Positions 16,464-25,100 of a DNA stretch of 64,000 nucleotides are shown here, in pieces. The notes below the pieces were generated by a model, which was given only the letters and a program-made list of their open reading frames with translations, did not search any database and was not told where the DNA came from. Position 1 is the first letter of the stretch, and each line of letters starts with the position of its first letter. The translations under genes and the position numbers were made by a program. Source of the DNA: G965233625 sp965233625 (GTDB lineage: Bacteria; Planctomycetota; Planctomycetia; Pirellulales; Pirellulaceae); NCBI GenBank assembly GCA_965233625.1, contig OZ247499.1, forward strand, positions 7,192,001-7,256,000. Direction: 5' to 3'.

Positions 16464-17537
16464 ATGTCCACGATCGCCAGACCCGGCCTTACCATGCCTG
16501 CCATCAAAAAACTTGAGGCAGCGCCCGGCCTTTCGTGGGTGGACGATGCGGTCATTCCGCGGATGGGACCATGCGACGTGTCCATTGCCGTAACGCACGC
16601 GGGCATCTGCGGCACGGACCGGCATATTTACGAGTGGGACGCCTGGAGCCAAAGCCGGGTGAAACCGGGCGTTACGACGGGGCACGAATTTGTCGGCCGT
16701 GTGGCTGCCGTTGGCAGCGCCGTGAGACGTACTTCTGTGGGCGACCGCGTGACGGCGGAAGGCCATGTAACGTGCGGCTTCTGTCAGCTTTGCCGCACCG
16801 GCAACGCCCATATCTGTGACAAAGTGGACATCCTGGGTATCGACCGCAACGGCTGTTTTGCCAGCTATGTCGTTGTGCCCGAAGACAACATCTGGCCCGT
16901 CCACGTCAGCGTGCCCGACAAAATCGCCGCCGTGTTCGATCCGCTTGGTAACGCGATGCACACCGTCATGGCTGCCGGCGTCAGCGGTAAGAGCGTGCTG
17001 ATCACCGGCGTTGGCATCATAGGTCTGATGGCTGTCACCATTGCCAAGGCGGCCGGCGCCAGCCGCATCTTTGTGACGGATGTGGATCAATCCCGGCTGG
17101 ATCTTGCCCTGGCGATCGGGGCCGACGAAGCATTTGTGGGCACCGACAAACGCTGGCCTTCCGCCGTCCAAGACGCTACTTCGCACCTGGGGGCGGAAGT
17201 GCTGCTTGAGATGAGCGGTAACCGCCACGCCATCCGCGACGGCTTCGCCGCCCTTCGTAATGGCGGTACGGCAGCTCTGCTTGGTTTGCCTGCCGACGAA
17301 GTGCCGTTTGACCTGGCGCGCGACATCATCTTCAAAGGCGCCACCGTGCTGGGCATCAACGGCCGCCGGATGTTTGAAACCTGGTACCAGGTGGAGCAGT
17401 TCGTGCTTTCGGGCAAACTGGATCTTGAACCGATTATCACGCACACGATTCCGATGGAGTCGTTCGAGCAAGGTTTCAAGATGATGCAATCCGGCGAAGC
17501 AATTAAAGTTGTGATGCAGACACCGCCGCTTCATTGA
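16464..17537 (+). CDS. tdh: L-threonine 3-dehydrogenase-like zinc alcohol dehydrogenase
   Basis: This 357-residue medium-chain dehydrogenase most likely oxidises L-threonine to 2-amino-3-ketobutyrate with NAD. Catalytic-zinc residues appear in THAGICGTDRHIYEWD and TTGHEFVG. The four structural-zinc cysteines are in VTCGFCQLCRTGNAHICD. The nucleotide site is ITGVGIIGLMA. ATG 16464 follows a clear GGAGG; the frame extends upstream through a region with regulatory repeats. The next gene encodes the partner enzyme Kbl, which strongly supports the substrate. Confidence 0.92.
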   Translation: MSTIARPGLTMPAIKKLEAAPGLSWVDDAVIPRMGPCDVSIAVTHAGICGTDRHIYEWDAWSQSRVKPGVTTGHEFVGRVAAVGSAVRRTSVGDRVTAEGHVTCGFCQLCRTGNAHICDKVDILGIDRNGCFASYVVVPEDNIWPVHVSVPDKIAAVFDPLGNAMHTVMAAGVSGKSVLITGVGIIGLMAVTIAKAAGASRIFVTDVDQSRLDLALAIGADEAFVGTDKRWPSAVQDATSHLGAEVLLEMSGNRHAIRDGFAALRNGGTAALLGLPADEVPFDLARDIIFKGATVLGINGRRMFETWYQVEQFVLSGKLDLEPIITHTIPMESFEQGFKMMQSGEAIKVVMQTPPLH

Positions 17538-17576
17538 CTCTCTACAAATTAACCTCCCTGAATGTTGAAGCGAACC

Positions 17577-18752
17577 ATGCCCAGTCCGCAATTTAACGCA
17601 CGCGCTGACGAACTCTTGCAGTCTCTGGTTGATACACGCCAGAAAAAAGACTTTCAGTATCTGACCTCGCCGATGGGCCCCGTGGCAACGATCGAGGGGA
17701 AGGGTGAGCTGGTTGTCTTGTGCTCCAACAATTATCTGGGGCTGGCGAATCATCCGGACGTTGTTGCTGCGGGCATCGAAGGTTTAATGCGTTACGGCGC
17801 CGGTACTGCCTCGGTGCGGTTTATCTGCGGTTCCTTTGACTGCCATCGCGAGATTGAAACAGCGATCGCGCGGTTTGCAGGTACGGAAGCCGCGCTGACG
17901 TATGTGAGCTGCTGGAATGCGAATGAAGCGGTCTTTCCCACGCTTACGGCCCCTGGCGATCTGCTGCTTTCTGATGAGTTGAATCACGCCAGCATTATTG
18001 ATGGATGCCGTCTGACCAGCCGCAAAGTAGAACGCAGCATCTACCGGCACAGCGACCTGGAGCATCTCGAAGAACAGTTGAAAGCCTACACGGGCGACGG
18101 CTGTAAGTGGGTGGTCACCGATGGCGTGTTCAGCATGGAAGGCGACACCGGGCGGCTGAAAGAACTGGTCGAAATGTGCCGCAAATACGAAGCGATGCTC
18201 ATCGTCGATGACTCCCACGGCGCCGGGGTGCTGGGTGAAACCGGCCGCGGAACGCATGAACACGAAGGCGTGTTCGGTGAGATTGATATCATCACGGGAA
18301 CGCTCGGCAAAGCGCTGGGCGGCGGCGCCGGCGGCTACGTGGCCGCGTCAAAGAACGTCATCGAAGTGCTGGAACAGCGGGCGCGGCCCGGGCTGTTCTC
18401 TAACGCACTGCCTGCCACCATCGCCTGCAGCGCACGCAAGGCGATTGAAATCGTGGAGAACGAGCCAGAACACGTGCAGCGTCTGCATTCCAACGTCGCG
18501 GCGATCCGCGAAGGATTGGGAAAGCTTGGCTTCGAATGCCCGGCTTCGCCTACCGCGATCGTGCCCATCATGATCGGCGATGAAGCGGAGGCGATTGCCA
18601 AGAGCAACCGCCTGCTGGAACTGGGCATTCTGGTGATCGGCTTCGGCTTCCCGGTTGTACCGCGCGGCGAATCTCGTCTGCGGGTGCAGGTTTCCGCCGC
18701 GTTGACCGATGAACACATCGAGCGGGCGCTCGATGCGTTTGCAAAGCTTTAG
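17577..18752 (+). CDS. kbl: Glycine C-acetyltransferase (2-amino-3-ketobutyrate CoA ligase)
   Basis: This alpha-oxoamine synthase of about 391 residues is PLP-dependent and splits 2-amino-3-ketobutyrate with CoA into glycine and acetyl-CoA. It shows LCSNNYLGLANHPDV, GSFDCHREIETAIARF, VTDGVFSMEGD, IVDDSHGAGVLG and the PLP-lysine motif TGTLGKALGGGAGGY. It forms the threonine-degradation operon with tdh, 39 bp upstream. Neither ATG 17562 nor ATG 17577 has a strong ribosome site; the later one is chosen by typical N-terminal length. Confidence 0.93.
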   Translation: MPSPQFNARADELLQSLVDTRQKKDFQYLTSPMGPVATIEGKGELVVLCSNNYLGLANHPDVVAAGIEGLMRYGAGTASVRFICGSFDCHREIETAIARFAGTEAALTYVSCWNANEAVFPTLTAPGDLLLSDELNHASIIDGCRLTSRKVERSIYRHSDLEHLEEQLKAYTGDGCKWVVTDGVFSMEGDTGRLKELVEMCRKYEAMLIVDDSHGAGVLGETGRGTHEHEGVFGEIDIITGTLGKALGGGAGGYVAASKNVIEVLEQRARPGLFSNALPATIACSARKAIEIVENEPEHVQRLHSNVAAIREGLGKLGFECPASPTAIVPIMIGDEAEAIAKSNRLLELGILVIGFGFPVVPRGESRLRVQVSAALTDEHIERALDAFAKL

Positions 18753-18778
18753 AATTCAGCAGCAGCTGCCGCCGGAAG

Positions 18779-20137
18779 CTACGGCCCTTCGATGTAGCAA
18801 TCTTCGGGCAGCTTCTCTTGTAGCATTTCAACCTCGTAAGGCTGAATCTGCAGGCCTGTCAGCACAAGCTCTTCCAGCTTTGTCAGGCCGGTAATCTGCT
18901 CAATGCCCTCAAGCGTGACGTCGGTCTTGCCCAGGTGCAGATAGGTAAGATTTTCGAGCTTGGCGATGTGCGGCATGATCTCGTCGCCGACACGCGTGTT
19001 GTCGATATTCAGCTTGGTCAGTTGCGGCATCTCTGCCAGAACCGGCCCGGCGCCGTCCGTGATCTTTGTCATCCACAGGTTGAGATCGCGCAGGGCGGAG
19101 AGATCCTTCAACTGGGCCACACCCTCGTCACCGACACCGGTTTCGCTGAGGTCGAGAATCTGCAGGGCTGACAGACTGGATAGCGTCTTCATCCCGTCGT
19201 TGGTGATTTTCGTATCGCGAAGACGCAGACGCTTCAGCTTCTTCAGCCCTTTCAGGCCGGCGATCCCTTTATCAGAAGTCTTCACGCGGGCCAGGTAGAG
19301 TTCTTCAAGATTGGGCATGGTGCCAATTTTCGCGATACCAGCGTCTTCGATTGAAGTATCATCCAGCCCCAGTACCTTCATGGTTTTTTTGCCGGCCAGA
19401 TACTCCATGGACTTGTTGGTGATACCTGGGCCGTAGAGCTTGATCAGCTTCAGACGGGGCAGATCTTTCACGCTTTTGACGCTCTCATCGGTAATCTTTG
19501 CGCAGTGTGCGATGTCCAGGGCTTCCAGCGTCTTGCTGTCTTTCAGAGTCGCGACGCCCTTGTCGCTGACCTTCGTCTGTGCACAGAAGATGCGTTTGAT
19601 CTTGGGCAGATTGCCGACGATCTCGAAACCTTTGTCGCTGAAGTCCGTGCGTTGCATCCGCACTTCTTCCAGGTTGGTCAGCTTGGCGACGTGCTTCAGA
19701 CCTTCGTCACCGATGGTGGCCTGATCCAGGTCCAGATTGCGGACCTGCGTCAACCCGGTGATTTTAGAAAGTGTTTCGTTGGTAACGGCCGGCCCTTCCA
19801 GACGCAGGGTCGTGAGTTTTGGCAGACCTTTCAACAGCGGCAGCTTGTCGTTATCCAGTTCCACAAACGGAATGCCAAGGTCAACCGTTACGACATGATC
19901 GCCGCTCTTCTCCATAGCGCCGCCCATCTCTTCTACGGCTTTGATGGCGGCGGGGTCGTCGGGCTTGACCTCGACCGGGGCGGGCGAAGGGCCGCCGCTG
20001 CCATCGGCAGGAGCTGCGTCAGCAGCCGGGGCGGCGTCATCGTTGCGGGCGGTGATGGGCTGTGGACAGCCAGTAAAAGTAAAAAGCACTGCGCCCGCAA
20101 GCGGGAGCAGGCATAAAGGTAGGAAACGTCGCGTCAT
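18779..20137 (-). CDS. Leucine-rich-repeat lipoprotein
   Basis: The 452-residue protein has a signal peptide and lipobox (FTFTGC, lipidated Cys24), then a Pro/Ala/Asp-rich linker (about 28-60). About 15 leucine-rich repeats of 23-25 residues follow, of the form LxxLxxLxLxxTxIxDxGhxxL (for example LKKLKRLRLRDTKITNDGM). Such repeats form a curved binding surface. Proteins of this kind are abundant in planctomycetes, where they are usually surface or periplasmic; the ligand is unknown. It converges with kbl and lies downstream of ileS. Confidence 0.85.
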   Translation of the reverse strand: MTRRFLPLCLLPLAGAVLFTFTGCPQPITARNDDAAPAADAAPADGSGGPSPAPVEVKPDDPAAIKAVEEMGGAMEKSGDHVVTVDLGIPFVELDNDKLPLLKGLPKLTTLRLEGPAVTNETLSKITGLTQVRNLDLDQATIGDEGLKHVAKLTNLEEVRMQRTDFSDKGFEIVGNLPKIKRIFCAQTKVSDKGVATLKDSKTLEALDIAHCAKITDESVKSVKDLPRLKLIKLYGPGITNKSMEYLAGKKTMKVLGLDDTSIEDAGIAKIGTMPNLEELYLARVKTSDKGIAGLKGLKKLKRLRLRDTKITNDGMKTLSSLSALQILDLSETGVGDEGVAQLKDLSALRDLNLWMTKITDGAGPVLAEMPQLTKLNIDNTRVGDEIMPHIAKLENLTYLHLGKTDVTLEGIEQITGLTKLEELVLTGLQIQPYEVEMLQEKLPEDCYIEGP

Positions 20138-20335
20138 GGTTCACCACGGAAGGAATGAGTTAAGCCGATTCAACTATTAACTTAATACAGACCACCGATG
20201 CGTGGAAGTCGCCAGTCTCTGGTCCAGCAGCATCTATGACGGAAACCCGTCTGAACTGCGATGAAGCCGTAGCGCAGGCGCCGGCCCGCCAGGAGGCAGA
20301 TAGCATCCGGCGAACCACTTCCCTCCAGACAGCGG
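20138..20335. other. Intergenic gap between ileS and the LRR gene
   Basis: This stretch has no credible gene. It contains one copy of the dispersed palindromic repeat described separately (20267-20290). I see no tRNA, and no GC-rich stem followed by a clear T-run for either strand. Confidence 0.5.
20267..20290 (+). repeat. Dispersed intergenic palindromic repeat, copy 1
   Basis: This 24-bp segment begins CCGTAG and contains the core CAGGCGCC. It matches 40462-40485 (reverse strand) at 21 of 24 positions and 28973-28996 at 19 of 24, by manual alignment. All three copies are intergenic. It lies downstream of ileS. Confidence 0.6.
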
Positions 20336-23300
20336 TTACACGACTGCGGCGACATAGAGAGTCAGCTTGGCGTCGCCGATTTCGCGTTCGACCGGTTCGC
20401 CTGCGGATGCTTCGTAGCGGATTTCCACGGCTAATGCTTCGTTCTTCAGGTACGTTTCATTGGCACGTAAGGCTTCGATCAGCGGCGCATCCGAAGACTC
20501 TACACCGATGGTGATACGATCAGACATCTCCAGGTTGAGCTCTTTCCGGCGGTCCTGCACCAGGCGGTTGAAGTCGCGGGCTTTGCCCTCGTTGATCAGC
20601 TCCGGCGTCAACTCGGTGGAAAGCACCACCACGGTCTGCTTACCTTGGGCGGCGGCGTAACCGGGCTTGGCCTGCAGGCGGATCTGGATATCTTCGCCAT
20701 CCAGCTCGATGGTGTCAGAGTCTGTCACCTGCAATGCGATTTTACCCGTCTCTTGCAGTTCTTTCAGCAGCGAGGCGCCGTCGGCCGAGGCCAGCGTCTT
20801 CTTCACGGCCGGAACTAGTTTGCCCACCCGTGGCCCCAGCCGCTTGAAGTTAGGCTGGACCTGATAGGCGATGTACTCGTCGGCGTCGGTCGTGCAACTT
20901 ACCTGTTTGACGTTCACTTCGTCGCGGATCAGTTCTTCGTGGCTGGTGAGCCAGCGGCTGTGATCTTCGCGGGCGACCACCACTTCGATACCGGCGAGCG
21001 GCTGCCGCACTTTTAAGCGGGCTTCCTTGCGGGCGTTATGGCACAGCGAAACCACTTCACGGACAACCTGCATTTCTTCGGAAAGGCTTTCGTCCAGCAC
21101 GCTTTCGTTCACCGCCGGGAAGTCGCACAGGTGGACGCTTTCGGGCGGATCATCTGCGGTGGCCGATTCTTCAAACGGCTTCGAAAGATTACGCCACAGC
21201 GTTTCTGCAAAGAACGGCGTGAACGGCGCGATCTGTTTGGTCAGCGTCACCAGGCATTCGTACAACGTCCAGAACGCATCGAGCTTATCCTGCGAGTTCT
21301 TATCTGATGCCCAGAACCGCGGCCGGCTGCGGCGCAGCCACCAGTTGCTAAGCGTATCCACAAACTCGTTGATGCTGCTCGCGGCAAGATAGTTGTCGTA
21401 ATTGTCCATGCGGTCGATGACCGTCGCCAGCGTGCGGTTCAGCTCGCTGAGAATCCAGCGGTCCAGCTCGCCGCGCTGCGCCACCGGCGTGTAGGTGGAA
21501 GACTGTTCCAGCCCGGCAGTTGTCAGTTGATGCACATCGCCTTTGACGCCCGCCGCAGGGTCGAAGCCGTCGATCCGCGCGTAGTCCACAAAGAACCGGT
21601 AGACATGCCACAGCCGCAGCATGAATTCCGGGATGCTCTCTTTGATTGCCTTTTCGCTGTAGATGATGCCGTTCCACGGCGCCTGATTGGCAAAGAAGTA
21701 CCACCGCAGCGCGTCGGCGCCGTAGATATCAAAGATCTCCTGCGGGCTGCGATAGTTCTTCAACTGCTTCGACATCTTGCCAATCTTGGCGCCGGTGTCT
21801 TTGCCGAACTTTTCGCGGGCCTCCGCTTCGTCGATGCTGATTTCGCGCGGATTCTTCTTGTTCTCCCACCACTCCGACAACATCAGCCCCAGCACGATGC
21901 AGTTGCGGAAAGGATGCGGGAAAGCTTCTTTCGTGGCGTTGGCAGCATCGTTTGACGTGGTGACCCCTTCGGCCTCGGGGCCGAACAGCATGGTGCTGAT
22001 GGCCAGCTGGCTGTAGAACCAGCCGCGTGTCTGGTCGATCGCTTCGCTGATGAAGTCGGCCGGGAACTGTTCTTTGAAATCATCCTGCCCAGTGTGCGGA
22101 TAGCCCCACTGCGCAAACGGCATGGCGCCGGAATCGTACCAGCAGTCGATCACCTCCGGCACGCGGTTCATGCGGGCGCCATCGGCGAAGGGCGAATCGT
22201 ACGTGATGGCGTCGATATACGGCTTGTGCACGCGCAGATCGTCCGAAAGCGCGGGGTTGGCCGCCTTGGCTTTTTCCCACACATCAAAGCCGCTGGCGCC
22301 GGGCTTCTGTTGCAGTTCGGTGTAGCTGCCGATTGCTTCCTGTTTGCCGGTTTCTTCGCACACCCAGACAGGCAGCGGCGTGCCCCAGTACCGCTCACGC
22401 GAGAGCGCCCAGTCAACATTGCTTTCCAGGAAATTGCCGAACCGGCCGCCTTGGATATGCTCGGGCAGCCAGTTGATCCGCTGGTTGTTTTCCAGCATGC
22501 GGTCGCGGAACTTGGTGGTGCGGACGAACCAGCTTTTCCGCGGGTACTGGATCAGCGGGTCTTCGGGCGCCCGCCAGCAGAACGGGTAATCGTGCAGGTA
22601 CTGTTCCAGGTGAAACAGCACGCCACGGCTGCGCAACTCGCGGCTGATGTCTTTATCCGCCTCTTTTACCCAGCGGCCTTCGTAATCCGGCGCCTCGGCC
22701 GTGAATTTGCCGTCAGGGCCTACGGCGCAGATGAGTTGCGGACCTTCATCCTCGACGAAGCGTTCCTGCTCCGCGGTCAGCACGTTGTAGTCGTCTTCAC
22801 CAAACGCCGGCGCCTGATGCACCACGCCCGTACCACTCTTCGTCGTAACAAAGTCGGCGCCCAGCACACGCCAGGCAACATGCTGCTTACCGCCGTCTTT
22901 CAACGTGCCGGTGCTGTCGCCTGTGGCTTTGTAGTAATAGTCAAACGGCGGCTGGTAACGCTGACCGATCAGGCGGCTGGCGGAATACGTTTCCACTACT
23001 TCAAATTCGCGCTTCGCTTTGCCCGCGACGGTTTCCACCAGGTCTTCGGCCAGCGCGAATTTTTCGCCCGTCTCTTTGTCGGCAACGGTGGCGTAGGTCA
23101 GGTCTGGATTAACGGCGGCAAACTGATTCGAAGGCAGCGTCCAGGGCGTTGTGGTCCAGACCAGCAGTGAGACATCTGGTTCATCGACCAGCGGGAAACG
23201 GACGTATACGCTGGGATCGCCCACTTCGCGATAGCCTTCGCCCACTTCGCCCGCACTCAGCGCGGTGCCGCCCTGCGCCCACCACCACACGATCTTGTGG

Positions 23301-23824
23301 CCCTGATACAGCAGGTCGCGGTCGAACAGATTCTTCAGCGACCACCAGACGCTTTCAACGTACTGCTGATGGTACGTCACATACGCATCTTCCAGATGAA
23401 TCCAGAAGCCCAACCGTTCGGTCAACTGCTCCCACTCCTTCATATAACGCCAGACGCTTTCCTGGCATTTATGGATGAAGGGCTCGACGCCGAATTCTTC
23501 GATTTCTTCCTTCGAATGGATGCCGATGGACTTACACACTTCCACCTCAACCGGCAGCCCGTGCGTATCCCAGCCGCCCTTCCGCTCGCACAGATAACCG
23601 CGCATGGTGCGGTAACGCGGAAACAGGTCTTTGATGGCGCGTGTCAGGCAGTGACCGGGGTGAGGCAGCCCGTTGGCCGTTGGCGGGCCTTCATAAAAGA
23701 CAAAACGCGGAGCGTCCGCCCGCTGATCGAGCGACTTCTGATAAATCGCCCGGTCTTTCCAGAATTCCAGAACCTGGTTCTCAATCTGCGGAAAGGCGGG
23801 ACTTGACGGAGCCTCATCAAACAT
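20336..23824 (-). CDS. ileS: Isoleucyl-tRNA synthetase, type 2-like
   Basis: This 1162-residue class I synthetase charges tRNA-Ile. The HIGH motif reads HPGH in PPTANGLPHPGHCLTRAIKD, the KMSKS loop reads KMSKQ in GKMSKQLKNY, and GGWDTHGLPVEVEV and WYDSGAMPFAQWGYP fit the family. Great length and the GLPHxGH form point to the eukaryote-like (IleS2) branch rather than the common bacterial IleS1. The usual Cys pair before GTALS is absent (WWWAQGGTALS). A long C-terminal anticodon-binding region follows. No T-box leader was recognised upstream. Confidence 0.95.
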   Translation of the reverse strand: MFDEAPSSPAFPQIENQVLEFWKDRAIYQKSLDQRADAPRFVFYEGPPTANGLPHPGHCLTRAIKDLFPRYRTMRGYLCERKGGWDTHGLPVEVEVCKSIGIHSKEEIEEFGVEPFIHKCQESVWRYMKEWEQLTERLGFWIHLEDAYVTYHQQYVESVWWSLKNLFDRDLLYQGHKIVWWWAQGGTALSAGEVGEGYREVGDPSVYVRFPLVDEPDVSLLVWTTTPWTLPSNQFAAVNPDLTYATVADKETGEKFALAEDLVETVAGKAKREFEVVETYSASRLIGQRYQPPFDYYYKATGDSTGTLKDGGKQHVAWRVLGADFVTTKSGTGVVHQAPAFGEDDYNVLTAEQERFVEDEGPQLICAVGPDGKFTAEAPDYEGRWVKEADKDISRELRSRGVLFHLEQYLHDYPFCWRAPEDPLIQYPRKSWFVRTTKFRDRMLENNQRINWLPEHIQGGRFGNFLESNVDWALSRERYWGTPLPVWVCEETGKQEAIGSYTELQQKPGASGFDVWEKAKAANPALSDDLRVHKPYIDAITYDSPFADGARMNRVPEVIDCWYDSGAMPFAQWGYPHTGQDDFKEQFPADFISEAIDQTRGWFYSQLAISTMLFGPEAEGVTTSNDAANATKEAFPHPFRNCIVLGLMLSEWWENKKNPREISIDEAEAREKFGKDTGAKIGKMSKQLKNYRSPQEIFDIYGADALRWYFFANQAPWNGIIYSEKAIKESIPEFMLRLWHVYRFFVDYARIDGFDPAAGVKGDVHQLTTAGLEQSSTYTPVAQRGELDRWILSELNRTLATVIDRMDNYDNYLAASSINEFVDTLSNWWLRRSRPRFWASDKNSQDKLDAFWTLYECLVTLTKQIAPFTPFFAETLWRNLSKPFEESATADDPPESVHLCDFPAVNESVLDESLSEEMQVVREVVSLCHNARKEARLKVRQPLAGIEVVVAREDHSRWLTSHEELIRDEVNVKQVSCTTDADEYIAYQVQPNFKRLGPRVGKLVPAVKKTLASADGASLLKELQETGKIALQVTDSDTIELDGEDIQIRLQAKPGYAAAQGKQTVVVLSTELTPELINEGKARDFNRLVQDRRKELNLEMSDRITIGVESSDAPLIEALRANETYLKNEALAVEIRYEASAGEPVEREIGDAKLTLYVAAVV

Positions 23825-24087
23825 GGCGGGTGACTTGAAAGGTGGATGGTAAAGCAGCTAAAAACCGGGCCGCAAACGCTGCAAAATAGCAGCCATTCAG
23901 GCAGCCGTCAGTAGAACAGGCAAACCGCAAACCTGCAACGCGACTGCCCGCCATCAGATAAGAACCCGGACACCGCCGTCAGGTTCACCCGCAAGCTACT
24001 TCGCCGCCGGTGAGCTAAGCGGTAAAGCGATCAACGCCTTCCGCTCTTTGCACGGCAAATCCGGGCAACCGACAGTTCAATTCCCGG
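23825..24087. other. Leader region upstream of ileS
   Basis: This stretch of about 263 bp lies between the acidic-protein gene and ileS, both read leftwards. It holds a small GCTGC-N6-GCAGC inverted repeat (23878-23893) but no T-box consensus, no gene and no T-run terminator that I can see. An ileS promoter must lie here or further upstream. Confidence 0.4.
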
Positions 24088-24414
24088 CTAATCATCATCG
24101 TCATCTTCGCCATTGTCGTCGTCGCTCTCTTCGTCGTCATCGTCGTCGTCGAATTCGACGTCTTCATCGTCGTCGTCAACCACTTCGTCTTCGAAGTCGC
24201 CGAGGTCGTCGAAGTCGTAGTCGTCGTCGGGATCTTCTTCGAAGTCGTCGTCAAAGTCGTCGTCGAAATCGTCGTCGTCGAATTCGTTGTCGTAGTCCGA
24301 GAGGGTGGCGTCCACCACGCTGCCGCCGGGCGACTGGAAGCCGGGCAAAGGGGCGCCGGTGGTGAAGGCGGGGGAGAGTGTTTCTTCTAGGTGGGGGGCA
24401 CAGGTGGTCGTCAT
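24088..24414 (-). CDS. Small, extremely acidic Asp-rich protein
   Basis: The 108-residue protein is of unknown function. The first 38 residues are ordinary (TTTCAPHLEETLSPAFTTGA). From about residue 39 the chain is nearly all Asp and Glu with scattered Phe, Tyr, Gly and Val, ending in a run of Asp. An AGGAC ribosome site six bases before the ATG supports expression, as does the mix of GAC and GAT codons. Such tails can bind calcium or basic proteins, or mimic nucleic acid; nothing in the context decides between these. The repeated codons form an imperfect GTC/GTCGTC tract in the DNA. Confidence 0.65.
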   Translation of the reverse strand: MTTTCAPHLEETLSPAFTTGAPLPGFQSPGGSVVDATLSDYDNEFDDDDFDDDFDDDFEEDPDDDYDFDDLGDFEDEVVDDDDEDVEFDDDDDDEESDDDNGEDDDDD

Positions 24415-24608
24415 GAACAGTCCTGCCAGCAGGGCGAGTCAGTAGCGTGGGAAAACGGGCGGTCCAGCCGCAAAAAAGTTTGGTATCGCGCAGCCTGATT
24501 TTTGTCAAGCAACCCCTGTGCTGTAACGGCTAGCACCTGCAGAAAGGTTGGTCTTGTGCCATCTGGCGTTTTTTAGGAATCTGTTTTTAATCTGCCCCCC
24601 ACTCAAGG
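24415..24608. other. Divergent promoter region
   Basis: This is a gap of about 194 bp between the leftward acidic-protein gene and the rightward MaoC-like gene. It must hold both promoters, but no convincing -35/-10 pair or operator stands out. Confidence 0.35.
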
Positions 24609-24623
24609 ATGAACGGAAGACAG

Positions 24624-25088
24624 ATGAGGGACGTCTTACACTTTGATGACATTCACCCTGGCGACGAATGGAGAAGCCGGGGCCGCACGATTACCGAAAC
24701 AGACGTGGTGAACTTCGCCGCACTGACGGGCGATTATGACCCGCTGCACGTCGATCACGAGTTTGCACGCAACACGCCATTCCGCCAGCCCATTGCCCAC
24801 GGACTGCTGGGACTCTCGATGATGGCCGGCCTCAGCAGTGGTTTTCCCGCGGTAAAGACCGATGCGTTTGTGCAGTTGAGTGAATGGAAATTCATCAAGC
24901 CGATTTTCTTTGGCGACACCGTCCATGTACTGACGCAGGTGACCGGCAAAGAACCAACGGGACGCCGCCGGGGACGCATCCTCTGGAAGCGTCAGTTGAT
25001 TAACCAGCATGACGAGGTCGTGCAGGAAGGCGTGCTGGAAACGCTGGTCGCCGTCTCGCCCCGCGCCCAGATTCGCAAGGCGGCCTAA
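24624..25088 (+). CDS. MaoC-like (R)-hydratase/dehydratase, hotdog fold
   Basis: This hotdog-fold protein of about 154 residues resembles MaoC/PhaJ enoyl-CoA hydratases. The hydratase signature is visible as FAALTGDYDPLHVDHEFARNT followed by PIAHGLLGLSMMAGL, with catalytic Asp and His in DxxPxH-like DYDPLH. It would hydrate or dehydrate an acyl-CoA, in fatty acid or polyhydroxyalkanoate metabolism; the substrate is not predictable. GGAAG precedes the ATG at 24624, while the ATG at 24609 has AGG touching it, so the later start is preferred. Confidence 0.85.
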   Translation: MRDVLHFDDIHPGDEWRSRGRTITETDVVNFAALTGDYDPLHVDHEFARNTPFRQPIAHGLLGLSMMAGLSSGFPAVKTDAFVQLSEWKFIKPIFFGDTVHVLTQVTGKEPTGRRRGRILWKRQLINQHDEVVQEGVLETLVAVSPRAQIRKAA

Positions 25089-25100
25089 ACAAGCGGCTTA

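Noticed and set aside
16377..17753. Long open frame on the minus strand opposite tdh
   Set aside because: It is the shadow of tdh in another frame; it has no motif and no ribosome site.
22094..23170. Long plus-strand open frame inside ileS
   Set aside because: It lies entirely within ileS and its composition is that of a shifted frame.
23825..24087. Possible T-box leader before ileS
   Set aside because: No T-box consensus or specifier-loop structure was found.
24100..24300. Repeated GTC units as a CRISPR or satellite array
   Set aside because: They are codons for an Asp-rich protein and have no regular spacers.
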